DNA from: Candidatus Gerdarchaeota archaeon
GTDB taxonomy: Archaea; Asgardarchaeota; Heimdallarchaeia; JABLTI01
Length of the DNA: 17,231 nucleotides
Reading direction: 5' to 3'
Assembly (NCBI GenBank): GCA_016840905.1
Contig: JAEORM010000110.1
Span: forward strand, 1-17,231
The first letter of the stretch is position 1. Each line of letters begins with the position of its first letter. The notes below the pieces were generated by a model. That model made no database searches and was not told the origin of the DNA. It was given only the letters and a program-made list of their open reading frames with translations. Shown here one piece after another: positions 1 through 6,246 of this stretch. The translations under genes were made by a program, and so were the position numbers.

Positions 1-102
1 AAGAAACTAAATTGATAATTATTCTTCCCATGTATAACAAAAATCACATAAATATTTACCTTGTATTAAGATTTTAGTTATACTGAGTTTTAGTTTAGGG
101 TG

Positions 103-130
103 AACAGTTTAGATTAGTTCTTGAACTGTT
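103..130. repeat. Inverted repeat AACAGTT/AACTGTT, possible operator or hairpin
   Basis: AACAGTT at 103-109 is the reverse complement of AACTGTT at 124-130. Two more inner pairs, one of them a G-U wobble, could extend the stem to 9 bp around a 10-nt loop. It lies about 12 nt upstream of the likely TATA box of the first gene. It could be a regulator site for that gene or a hairpin at the 3' end of a transcript entering from the left edge. No T-tract follows on the plus strand. Confidence 0.3.
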
Positions 131-141
131 ATCAGAGACTG

Positions 142-149
142 TTTAAATA
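142..149 (+). promoter_or_regulatory. Putative TATA box for the 12-TM protein gene
   Basis: The sequence TTTAAATA lies about 57 nt upstream of the TTG start at 203. A start of transcription about 25 nt downstream would leave a leader of roughly 30 nt containing the weak purine stretch AAAGGG at 185-190. An inverted repeat sits just upstream (103-130). In such AT-rich DNA chance matches are common, so this is tentative. Confidence 0.35.
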
Positions 150-202
150 AAATTACTGTGTATAATAAATCAAGAAAAACAAGTAAAGGGATTGATTGAC
201 AA

Positions 203-1669
203 TTGATCAATGAAGTAAAAAGAGGTTATTTTGAAGAAAAAAGAAATGAAACATCGAGAAGATCTTTCAAACTACTAAACATAGCAACTATACTATTAGC
301 TACATGCTTGTTTATTGTTTGGATAGTTCTGTTGATAAGAAGTAAAATTGTGATGGGTGAATATATTCATCCAGGTTCAACTAATTATGATGTAAGTTTA
401 ATTCTTTTTGCAGAAGTTTACATAGAAATTCCCTTTGTAGTTTCAATATTATTTGCAATTGCTTTATGGTGCTTTAGTAGACAATTTGAAGGAAAAACAA
501 AGAAAGTGCTAGGAGTAGCAGCCATTTTAATAATTTTACCATTCTTATTTGATGCTCTAATTTCAATAGTTGGATCACTTTTAGGGAATTTTTTGATTCA
601 TAGTGAAGCTGGAGCATTTATTTGGTTATTTGCTATGATTGTAACTCATAATTTGATGGATGTAATTTTCTATCAAATAGCTTTCCTTCTGCTTAGTATT
701 GAATTGTTACGAATAAAGAAAACATTAGGTTTGAATACCAACATAATTTATAGTTCAATTATAGGATGTGTTTTAGTTCCCATTACTATAGTAACAGGTG
801 TCATATTTCATTATTCTATTATTGCTACAGTAATTTATTTTTGGTTACAAGTGATGTTTTATTTGATTTGGACAATTACCTGCATAGAATTTGCTTTACA
901 GCTATTCAAAATGAAAAACTCTATAGAGAAATTAAATGAAAAATTATCAGAAGAAGAAGTATCAAGATTGTTTGAAATAAATACTAGTGATACTAAATTA
1001 ATCCTCAATATTGGTATGATGTTTTTATTGATTTATGCTGGCTTGTGGTTGATAGCTCAAATTATTCTAATGATAAAAGAAAATCTTCTCTATTTTTCAC
1101 ATTACTCCTATCTTATGGCAAGTTTTTTGGATTTGATCAAGGTACTGTATTATTTTGCAATAACCATGTTAGGCTTTGGTATCTTGTTTATGGATACTCA
1201 TTTGAGAGATGAAAGAAAAGACTCGAAATTATTAATTAGTGGAACATTACTTATAACTACCTTTCTGACAGAAACTATTTTTACATTGATAATGACATCA
1301 CTTATAGGAGCATATAGGTATATGGATATGCAATTATACACATTGCCTAGTTATAGTTTTGTTCAAATATATACTATAGTTTTTGAAATAACAAAAAGCC
1401 TAGGTTTAATATTATTAGGATTTGCTTTAAGAGATCAAAGAAAGCTAAAGAATTGGAAAACTAATCTATTAGTAATACCGTTCCTCTATGTGCCAGCCTA
1501 TATTACTTTATTAGTTTTGGATTATGTAGGAATAATATACTTACAAATCAATATTGACCTACAATTAATCATAGTACTGATAATCATAGCAATGGTATTA
1601 GAACTATTTTTCAGGATACGAAAAGTAGATATGCAAAATCTGCTGAATAAAAATAGTGATTTAATATAG
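203..1669 (+). CDS. Hypothetical polytopic membrane protein, about 12 TM segments
   Basis: No family is recognised for this 488-residue integral membrane protein. By hydrophobicity I place membrane segments near residues 22-45, 64-90, 103-128, 139-168, 181-204, 208-234, 265-291, 305-331, 343-370, 385-409, 421-444 and 453-471. A polar loop rich in Glu and Lys lies at 235-264. There is no signal peptide, nucleotide-binding motif or obvious catalytic motif. A repeated element is visible: a hydrophobic helix ending in LRDERK (334-339) and again in LRDQRK (409-414), each followed by a basic loop and a new helix, which suggests internal duplication. The start is TTG because an in-frame stop lies at 197-199 and the first in-frame ATG (residue 51) would remove the first helix. 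It has its own likely promoter and a T-rich region after the stop, so it is probably monocistronic. The function is unknown; a transporter or a membrane sensor scaffold are both possible. Confidence 0.75.
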   Translation: MINEVKRGYFEEKRNETSRRSFKLLNIATILLATCLFIVWIVLLIRSKIVMGEYIHPGSTNYDVSLILFAEVYIEIPFVVSILFAIALWCFSRQFEGKTKKVLGVAAILIILPFLFDALISIVGSLLGNFLIHSEAGAFIWLFAMIVTHNLMDVIFYQIAFLLLSIELLRIKKTLGLNTNIIYSSIIGCVLVPITIVTGVIFHYSIIATVIYFWLQVMFYLIWTITCIEFALQLFKMKNSIEKLNEKLSEEEVSRLFEINTSDTKLILNIGMMFLLIYAGLWLIAQIILMIKENLLYFSHYSYLMASFLDLIKVLYYFAITMLGFGILFMDTHLRDERKDSKLLISGTLLITTFLTETIFTLIMTSLIGAYRYMDMQLYTLPSYSFVQIYTIVFEITKSLGLILLGFALRDQRKLKNWKTNLLVIPFLYVPAYITLLVLDYVGIIYLQINIDLQLIIVLIIIAMVLELFFRIRKVDMQNLLNKNSDLI

Positions 1670-2000
1670 GTTTACAATATAACAATTGTAATACCTTTCA
1701 CTTTTTTGTTTTTACATTTTTCCATTCTCTTTACTTTCAATAAAAATAATTGGTCAGATTAAACCAATCATCATTTTTTTAGTAAATAGTTTGTAGATTT
1801 CCTCAATATTACACCCTCTACTATTTTGTAACCTAAAAAGAAATAGAATAGCTGATTATTATTTCAAAAATTTTGAATAACTAAAATTTATCTTGATATT
1901 TAGTATAATTCACATAAAACCTTCCCCACCCACAAGGATTTCATTCAAGCTAAAAAAATTTCTATATGTTAATCCCTTATATACAAATGGTTGAGTAATA
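1670..2000. other. 331-nt intergenic region
   Basis: No gene is visible on either strand. The left part holds the T-rich terminator. TTCAAAAATTTTGAA at 1863-1877 is a perfect palindrome of 7+1+7 and could be a regulator site. Near the right end are TATA-like stretches at about 1961-1968 (CTATATGT) and 1978-1985 (TTATATAC), either of which could drive the DinB-fold gene at 2001. The first would give a leader of about 10 nt. Confidence 0.4.
1697..1725 (+). terminator. T-rich terminator after the 12-TM protein gene
   Basis: Three closely spaced T-runs (1702-1707, 1709-1713, 1717-1721) begin about 30 nt after the stop codon, without a strong hairpin. This is the usual look of an archaeal transcription termination signal. 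Confidence 0.45.
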
Positions 2001-2582
2001 ATGCAATTGAAAGAATTTGCAGTTGATTTATTGGATCTAGCGGAATGGAATGTTCTTAGAGCAATACTAAGATTGAAACCAGAGCACCTTGAATATCAAA
2101 TCAAACCAGATTTAAATCCCATAAGATGGATTATTGGACATCTCATGAACCAAATGGATGCTAAATTCAATTATTTATGTCAGGGAAAAAGAATGCTGAA
2201 TCCAGAAGCTATCGAGTATTTTTCTACCGGAGCTGTTGTTGAAAATGAACGAAAAGCTTTCCCTTATTCATATCAAGAATTAATTGATAAATTCCTTGAA
2301 ATATCCGATTCAACGTTTTTCTATCTAAATAATCTTCTTGAAGAAAAATTCCTTGAATTACCTGAAAAAAATGTAGAGGGAAATACAGAAAACTTGTGTG
2401 AAATCATTCAAAGAGTTTCATTGCATTTCTTAGGACATGTAGGTCAAATTCAATTAATTAAGAAAGAGTTGGGAAAAGGTGGGTATTTTGTTGCTGGAGT
2501 TAAGAAAAGGCAAAGAATTGATAGCAGAGAAAAATGGCTAAAATGGTGGATTAACAATAAAGAAACATTTTCAAAGAAATAA
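2001..2582 (+). CDS. DinB-fold (DinB/YfiT superfamily) protein
   Basis: This 193-residue protein looks like a four-helix-bundle member of the DinB/YfiT superfamily, whose members bind a metal (often Zn or Ni) through three histidines and include thiol S-transferases and isomerases. The expected triad is visible: His47 in the second helix (IIGHLMNQMD), and His142 and His146 in the last core helix (LHFLGHVGQI). The HxxxHxGQI pattern is the family's most recognisable feature. A lysine- and tryptophan-rich C-terminal tail (about 165-193) extends past the core. No signal peptide or membrane segment is seen, so it should be cytosolic. It starts with ATG, with TATA-like DNA 20-36 nt upstream and no Shine-Dalgarno. 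A second, only distantly similar DinB-fold gene lies at 4689. The substrate is unknown; despite the name there is no evidence for a role in DNA damage. Confidence 0.8.
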   Translation: MQLKEFAVDLLDLAEWNVLRAILRLKPEHLEYQIKPDLNPIRWIIGHLMNQMDAKFNYLCQGKRMLNPEAIEYFSTGAVVENERKAFPYSYQELIDKFLEISDSTFFYLNNLLEEKFLELPEKNVEGNTENLCEIIQRVSLHFLGHVGQIQLIKKELGKGGYFVAGVKKRQRIDSREKWLKWWINNKETFSKK

Positions 2583-2605
2583 CAAACCTACGATGATGAG
2601 TAACA

Positions 2606-2613
2606 TTTATACA
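2606..2613 (+). promoter_or_regulatory. Putative TATA box of the BAHD-type gene
   Basis: TTTATACA is centred about 37 nt upstream of the ATG at 2647, which predicts a leader of about 10 nt. The 64-nt gap after the preceding DinB gene, together with this box, suggests independent transcription. The match is weak evidence in AT-rich DNA. Confidence 0.4.
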
Positions 2614-2646
2614 AACTAAAACAGTGATACTTGTATAGGATTACAA

Positions 2647-3774
2647 ATGAAAAAACTCAATATCCCTCAAGTAACTTGTACCTTTTTTGCTAATGATAGT
2701 TATCCAATTGAATTTCTCCTTTACTATCCTTATAAAATAAATACAAAAAATCTACGTCGCGCTTTTAAAAATCTAGCACACATATTTTGGCCCGTCTTTG
2801 GTACCTACGCACAAGGAATTATAACACAAAAACAGTACCTTGAATCTGAATGTTATGATGAAAGTATGGTAAATGAAGCATTTGATTCAACGATTACTCA
2901 AGAATCATTGTATTTTACTTACGGAAAAATGATTCCTAAAACCATCACTCGATTATTTTATCTCAAAGTAATACATTATACAAATGGGACCGTTTTAATT
3001 ACTAAGATGAATCATCTTGTAGGCGATGGTTATAGCTATTTCTATTTTCTATCAGTTTTAGCAACTACAACCAAATTTAATGGTATACCTTTTCTACCAG
3101 CAATTATCAGAACTTTCTATAAGCCAAAGTATGAATGTAAATTAGATCCCAAATTCCTTTTTTCAGAGCAACCTCCGACCAAACAAGCTAACTATGATGA
3201 TCTTGAGGTTGATGTTATGGAGGTTAGTCAAGTAGAAACGAGAAATCAAGCTAAGTTAACCTCTGAAAAAACAGGATTAAAGATTTCAACAAATGATATA
3301 TTATGCGCACAATTACTCAAATTGATTATCAAAAGCAAAACACTAAACTCTAGAGAAAATTTCAACTTAGTAATCCCAGTGGATATGCGTCAATCTGTAC
3401 CCTTTTTGGGTTATCGTTATTTTGGTAATGGTCTAATACTTTATCGAATATCCTTTACCAAACAAGAGGTTGCTCAAAATGAAGTAGAAGAATTGGCAAC
3501 AAAAATAAAAGCTAATTTCCCTGATCGAAATCCTCAAGCTTTTCAAACATTTTTACAAACATTTGAGGAAAACATCGCAACAAAGAATCTGCAAAAACTG
3601 TTATTATATGATCCCGAAACAGAATTTCTTGTAACTAATCTTTCTCGAATGCCAACCTCGAAACTTGATTTTGGTTCTGGTCCTCCAACACTTATTGTTC
3701 CTCTTACTCGTGGTAAAAATGGTGCAGCTATTTTAGCTCAAGATAATAAGTTCATTTTACAATTAGGTCATTGA
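2647..3774 (+). CDS. BAHD-type (PF02458-like) acyl-CoA-dependent acyltransferase
   Basis: This 375-residue protein matches the BAHD acyltransferase pattern along its length. BAHD enzymes move an acyl group from a CoA thioester to a hydroxyl or amine acceptor. The catalytic motif HxxxDG is present as HLVGDG at 123-128, with His123 the expected general base and Asp127 structural. The C-terminal DFGWG motif appears as DFGSG at 341-345, preceded by NLSRMP, close to the family's usual W-t-r-l-P spacing. Secondary landmarks agree: an N-terminal L-x-x-A-F-x-x-L helix leading to a F-P-x-x-G-like turn (WPVFGTY, 48-54), a S-T-N-D-x-L-x-A segment (214-221), and a V-D-M-R-Q then Y-F-G-N block (245-261). 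Plant and fungal members are about 430-460 residues, so this is a compact form, and Ser replaces Trp in DFGWG. No signal peptide or membrane helix is seen. Condensation-domain and PapA-type acyltransferases share HHxxxDG but lack DFGWG. The substrate is unknown; the neighbours are small-molecule enzymes. Confidence 0.82.
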   Translation: MKKLNIPQVTCTFFANDSYPIEFLLYYPYKINTKNLRRAFKNLAHIFWPVFGTYAQGIITQKQYLESECYDESMVNEAFDSTITQESLYFTYGKMIPKTITRLFYLKVIHYTNGTVLITKMNHLVGDGYSYFYFLSVLATTTKFNGIPFLPAIIRTFYKPKYECKLDPKFLFSEQPPTKQANYDDLEVDVMEVSQVETRNQAKLTSEKTGLKISTNDILCAQLLKLIIKSKTLNSRENFNLVIPVDMRQSVPFLGYRYFGNGLILYRISFTKQEVAQNEVEELATKIKANFPDRNPQAFQTFLQTFEENIATKNLQKLLLYDPETEFLVTNLSRMPTSKLDFGSGPPTLIVPLTRGKNGAAILAQDNKFILQLGH

Positions 3775-3780
3775 AATTAA

Positions 3781-3786
3781 TTTTTT
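3781..3786 (+). terminator. T-tract after the BAHD-type gene
   Basis: Six Ts begin 6 nt after the stop codon, and a further run of eight Ts lies at 3908-3915. There is no hairpin. T-runs alone can end archaeal transcription, so these are candidate ends for this gene. Confidence 0.3.
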
Positions 3787-3862
3787 CTAAAATCAAAAAT
3801 CTTGAAATCATTGTCGCTACAATAAAGATAAATCTTTGAATTATAAAGTCATAAAGTATTAT

Positions 3863-3979
3863 CTATTCAATTTCTTTTACTAGAATATTGTTTGTTTCTT
3901 CTTCTTGTTTTTTTTCTTCACTTACTGTAGGAGTTGACTGTTTCCGACCAAGATTTTCTATGTAGAATTTGATTTAGAC
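3863..3979 (-). pseudogene. Coding-like fragment without a start codon
   Basis: On the minus strand an open frame of about 37 codons ends in TAG at 3863-3865 and is bounded upstream by TAA. Its translation looks like the hydrophilic tail of a real protein: FYIENLGRKQS, then a Glu/Lys/Gln-rich run, then NNILVKEIE. It holds no ATG, GTG or TTG, and it runs against the BAHD-type and flavin reductase genes. I read it as a possible remnant of a lost gene, but a chance open frame in A-rich DNA is just as possible. No function can be given. Confidence 0.2.
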
Positions 3980-3989
3980 TGATAATTAA

Positions 3990-3997
3990 TTTTAATA
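3990..3997 (+). promoter_or_regulatory. Putative TATA box giving a leaderless flavin reductase mRNA
   Basis: TTTTAATA is centred about 26 nt before the ATG at 4020, the distance expected if transcription begins at the start codon itself. No Shine-Dalgarno precedes the ATG (ACAAAACAATAGTT), which fits a leaderless mRNA. Confidence 0.42.
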
Positions 3998-4019
3998 GTA
4001 TTATAACAAAACAATAGTT

Positions 4020-4529
4020 ATGTCTTTCATAGAATCTCACCCTAGAGAAATAACAGATAATGTTATCAAATTGATTGGCAGAGAATGGATGCTTATAACT
4101 TCTGGTTCGAAAGATAGTTATAATATGATGACAGCCTCCTGGGGAGGTTTAGGTATTTTATGGTATAAGCCTGTTTGTTTTATCTTTGTTCGACCAAGTC
4201 GTTATACTTTCCAATTTCTTGAGAAAAATGAATTTTTTAGCATAGGATTCTTTACTGAAGAATACAAACCAGTTCTTAATTTATTAGGATCAAAATCTGG
4301 TCGTGAAATAAATAAAATGAAAGAAGTAGATCTTACACCTATAGAAGATGCTAATACTATTTATTTCCAAGAATCTCGTATGGTATTTCTATGTAAAAAA
4401 TTATATCAACATGATATTAAAAATGATAATTTTATTTCACCTATTAGAGAAGATGTTTACAGTGATGGTAATTTTCATCGAATGTACATTTGTGAAATAA
4501 TCAAATGTTTAATTAAGAGTGGAGAATGA
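4020..4529 (+). CDS. Flavin reductase-like, FMN-binding split-barrel protein
   Basis: This 169-residue cytosolic protein resembles the flavin reductase-like family (PF01613), which binds FMN in a split beta-barrel and either reduces flavin with NAD(P)H or acts as a flavoredoxin-like electron carrier. The pattern is typical of the short members of the family: a T-x-G-S turn (27-30), a NMMTASWGGLGI segment (36-46) near the expected flavin phosphate site, a basic strand PVCFIFVRPSRYT (51-63), FFSIGFF (72-78), and an 85-106 region with the GSKSGREINKM signature of the archaeal and anaerobe subgroup. The start is ATG with a TATA-like box at the leaderless distance. It is flanked by a BAHD-type acyltransferase gene and a DinB-fold gene, each apparently with separate promoters. 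The partner is unknown; the 4Fe-4S protein 0.7 kb downstream could be an electron partner, but this is inference only. Confidence 0.8.
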   Translation: MSFIESHPREITDNVIKLIGREWMLITSGSKDSYNMMTASWGGLGILWYKPVCFIFVRPSRYTFQFLEKNEFFSIGFFTEEYKPVLNLLGSKSGREINKMKEVDLTPIEDANTIYFQESRMVFLCKKLYQHDIKNDNFISPIREDVYSDGNFHRMYICEIIKCLIKSGE

Positions 4530-4688
4530 AATAAATTAGGCATTATAAACATGTGATGACAAGCAATATTGTTAATTAATTTAATAGCAGATTTTGATAG
4601 AAATGATATCTATTGGAAAAAACTGATTCCCTTTTTATAGATAAAATTATTTCACAATTTTTATAGTTAGAAGAACGTATGATTAATT

Positions 4689-5174
4689 ATGGAACTCAAT
4701 AAATTAATTGAATATAAGATTTGGTCAGATAATGTTTATCTTGAATATTGTAATTCTTTAACTGAAGAACAACTTAGAAAAAATTTTTCAGCTTATAAAA
4801 AGTCCATTCGAGATATTTTAGAACACTTTTGTGATGTAGATTGGTTCTGGTTAAATTTTCTTACTACCAAACAAATGGATTATCCACCTGACTTTACAAA
4901 GATGGAAAGTAAAGAACTAATAAAATATATTGCTAAACAAAACAAGAAAATAGTTGAGTTTATTTCGAAAAATGATTTGAAAGAAGAATTCATTATTCAA
5001 TGGCATAAAACAGATAAAGCTGTAGTAACGACAGCTGAAAACATCATTTTTAATTTTATCACTCATAATGCATATCATCGCGGACAGATAGCTATTTTCT
5101 TACGAATGCTAGGTTTTGAAACAATAAAAGAAACTGACTTTAATCCCTATATTTACGAAAAAGGTCAAAAATAG
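4689..5174 (+). CDS. DinB-fold (DinB/YfiT superfamily) protein, second copy
   Basis: This is the second DinB/YfiT-superfamily protein of the window, 161 residues, a normal length for the family. The metal-binding triad is complete: His46 in ILEHFCDVDWFW (43-54), and His126 and His130 in THNAYHRGQIAIFLRMLG (125-142), which is the classical HxxxHRGQ motif. Aromatic residues W12 and W52-W54 sit near the pocket side, as is common in the family. It shares only the fold motifs with the protein at 2001-2582, so this is not a recent duplication. It is predicted to be cytosolic with no signal sequence. ATG is chosen because it gives the standard N-terminus starting right at helix 1. The function is unknown; thiol transferase or isomerase activity is known for some members. 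Confidence 0.83.
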   Translation: MELNKLIEYKIWSDNVYLEYCNSLTEEQLRKNFSAYKKSIRDILEHFCDVDWFWLNFLTTKQMDYPPDFTKMESKELIKYIAKQNKKIVEFISKNDLKEEFIIQWHKTDKAVVTTAENIIFNFITHNAYHRGQIAIFLRMLGFETIKETDFNPYIYEKGQK

Positions 5175-5252
5175 ATATTTCACTAAAATACACTGACTAC
5201 CAAGAGCTTAAACTATATTTAATAATTCTGAAAACGATTCTTTTAGTTAATT

Positions 5253-6188
5253 ATGTATAATAATTCATTTAATTCGAATGCATTTGAAGAAAATAACTTT
5301 TTTTTCAAATATGGGATTCTTTCTCTTGAATATTTATCAACCATGCAAGAAGATATTGATAAATTAAAAAGAGCTAAAGTTTTAAGTGAAAATGAAAATT
5401 TTCAGAGATCCATGCAAAGAAGGAAGTTGGAAAAACCTTCCGATTTTCAGGAAGCAAAGTATCTTATTGTTTTAGCTAGAGCTCGAAAACTGGGACAAAT
5501 CAATTTTAACTATTTGGGTAAGAAATATGAAATCATGGTACCACCTGATTTTCATGATGATGGTTTTACAACAGAAGATGAACAAAAAGCTGTACAAAAA
5601 TATATTATTAGAAAACCAGGTTACAAAATTGTAGAAACAGAATATATCCACTTAAAGCTAGCCGCAGTTCGTAGTGGTTTAGCAAAATATGGTCGGAACA
5701 ACATTTCCTATGTAGAAGGCATGGGGAGCTTTCTTACTTTATCAGCTTATTTCACCGATTATGATTTTCATAATGAGTCAATTAGTGAGATAAAAATGAT
5801 GGACAGATGCGAAACTTGTAACATATGTATGAATAAATGTCCTACAAAAGCCATTAGAAAAGAACATTTCGTAATCGATGCAGGAAAATGTATTACAGAG
5901 TACAATGAACACGAGGGTGATTTTCCAGATTGGTTGGACAAGAAATTTCACAATGCGATAGAAGGTTGTCTATATTGTCAATACTATTGCCCTGAAAACA
6001 AAGAAGTAAAAAAAGAGATTGTAAAACTAGAAGATATTACAGAAAAGGAAACAAAAGCACTGCTTGATGGTCATGAAAATCCCGAATTACTACATTCTCT
6101 TATTAGGAAATTAAAAATGTTTACAATTGAAGATGCTGAAGAAGAATTACCAAAAATAAAAAGAAATTTAGAAGTTCTAATTAAATGA
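5253..6188 (+). CDS. QueG-like protein with two 4Fe-4S clusters
   Basis: The 311-residue protein combines an N-terminal reductase-like region with a double 4Fe-4S ferredoxin domain, as in epoxyqueuosine reductase (QueG) and its paralogues. The cluster ligands are all present: C186, C189, C192 and C196 (CETCNICMNKCP), then C213, and C239, C242 and C246 (GCLYCQYYCPEN). Residues 137-169 (AAVRSGLAKYGRNN followed by GMGSF and a Y-F-T-D end) correspond to the A-x-R-x-G-L-x-x-x-G-K-N and G-S segment of QueG, which lines the cobalamin/substrate pocket there, with Arg-Asn in place of Lys-Asn. The C-terminal HEAT-like repeats of full QueG are absent; about 60 charged residues follow the cluster domain. 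It belongs to a broad set of uncharacterised archaeal and clostridial paralogues, so I do not assign queuosine synthesis. Whether it binds a corrinoid is unknown. It starts at ATG; CTATATTTA at 5213-5221 is a plausible TATA box. Confidence 0.78.
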   Translation: MYNNSFNSNAFEENNFFFKYGILSLEYLSTMQEDIDKLKRAKVLSENENFQRSMQRRKLEKPSDFQEAKYLIVLARARKLGQINFNYLGKKYEIMVPPDFHDDGFTTEDEQKAVQKYIIRKPGYKIVETEYIHLKLAAVRSGLAKYGRNNISYVEGMGSFLTLSAYFTDYDFHNESISEIKMMDRCETCNICMNKCPTKAIRKEHFVIDAGKCITEYNEHEGDFPDWLDKKFHNAIEGCLYCQYYCPENKEVKKEIVKLEDITEKETKALLDGHENPELLHSLIRKLKMFTIEDAEEELPKIKRNLEVLIK

Positions 6189-6204
6189 TTGTTTAATTAG
6201 ATCA

Positions 6205-6232
6205 TTCTTCCTTTTTTTAATCAAAAAAGAAA
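6205..6232. terminator. Bidirectional T/A-rich terminator between convergent genes
   Basis: Between the stops at 6188 and 6247 lies CTTTTTT (6211-6217), loop TAATC, and AAAAAAG (6223-6229). This gives a short A-T hairpin and a T-tract in both directions. It can end transcription of the Fe-S gene on plus and of the membrane acyltransferase gene on minus. Confidence 0.5.
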
Positions 6233-6246
6233 AAGTATTAGGAATT

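Noticed and set aside
4104..4110. GGTTCGA, resembling a tRNA T-arm
   Set aside because: It lies inside the flavin reductase coding frame and no cloverleaf or CCA end can be drawn around it.
4553..4628. Possible C/D-box small RNA (GTGATGA ... CTGA)
   Set aside because: The C-like and D-like boxes and a weak AT stem are there, but D' and C' are poor and such short motifs are frequent in this composition.
5253..6188. Naming the gene queG
   Set aside because: The cluster domain matches, but the protein lacks the C-terminal repeats and differs in the N-terminal part, so the specific activity is not supported.
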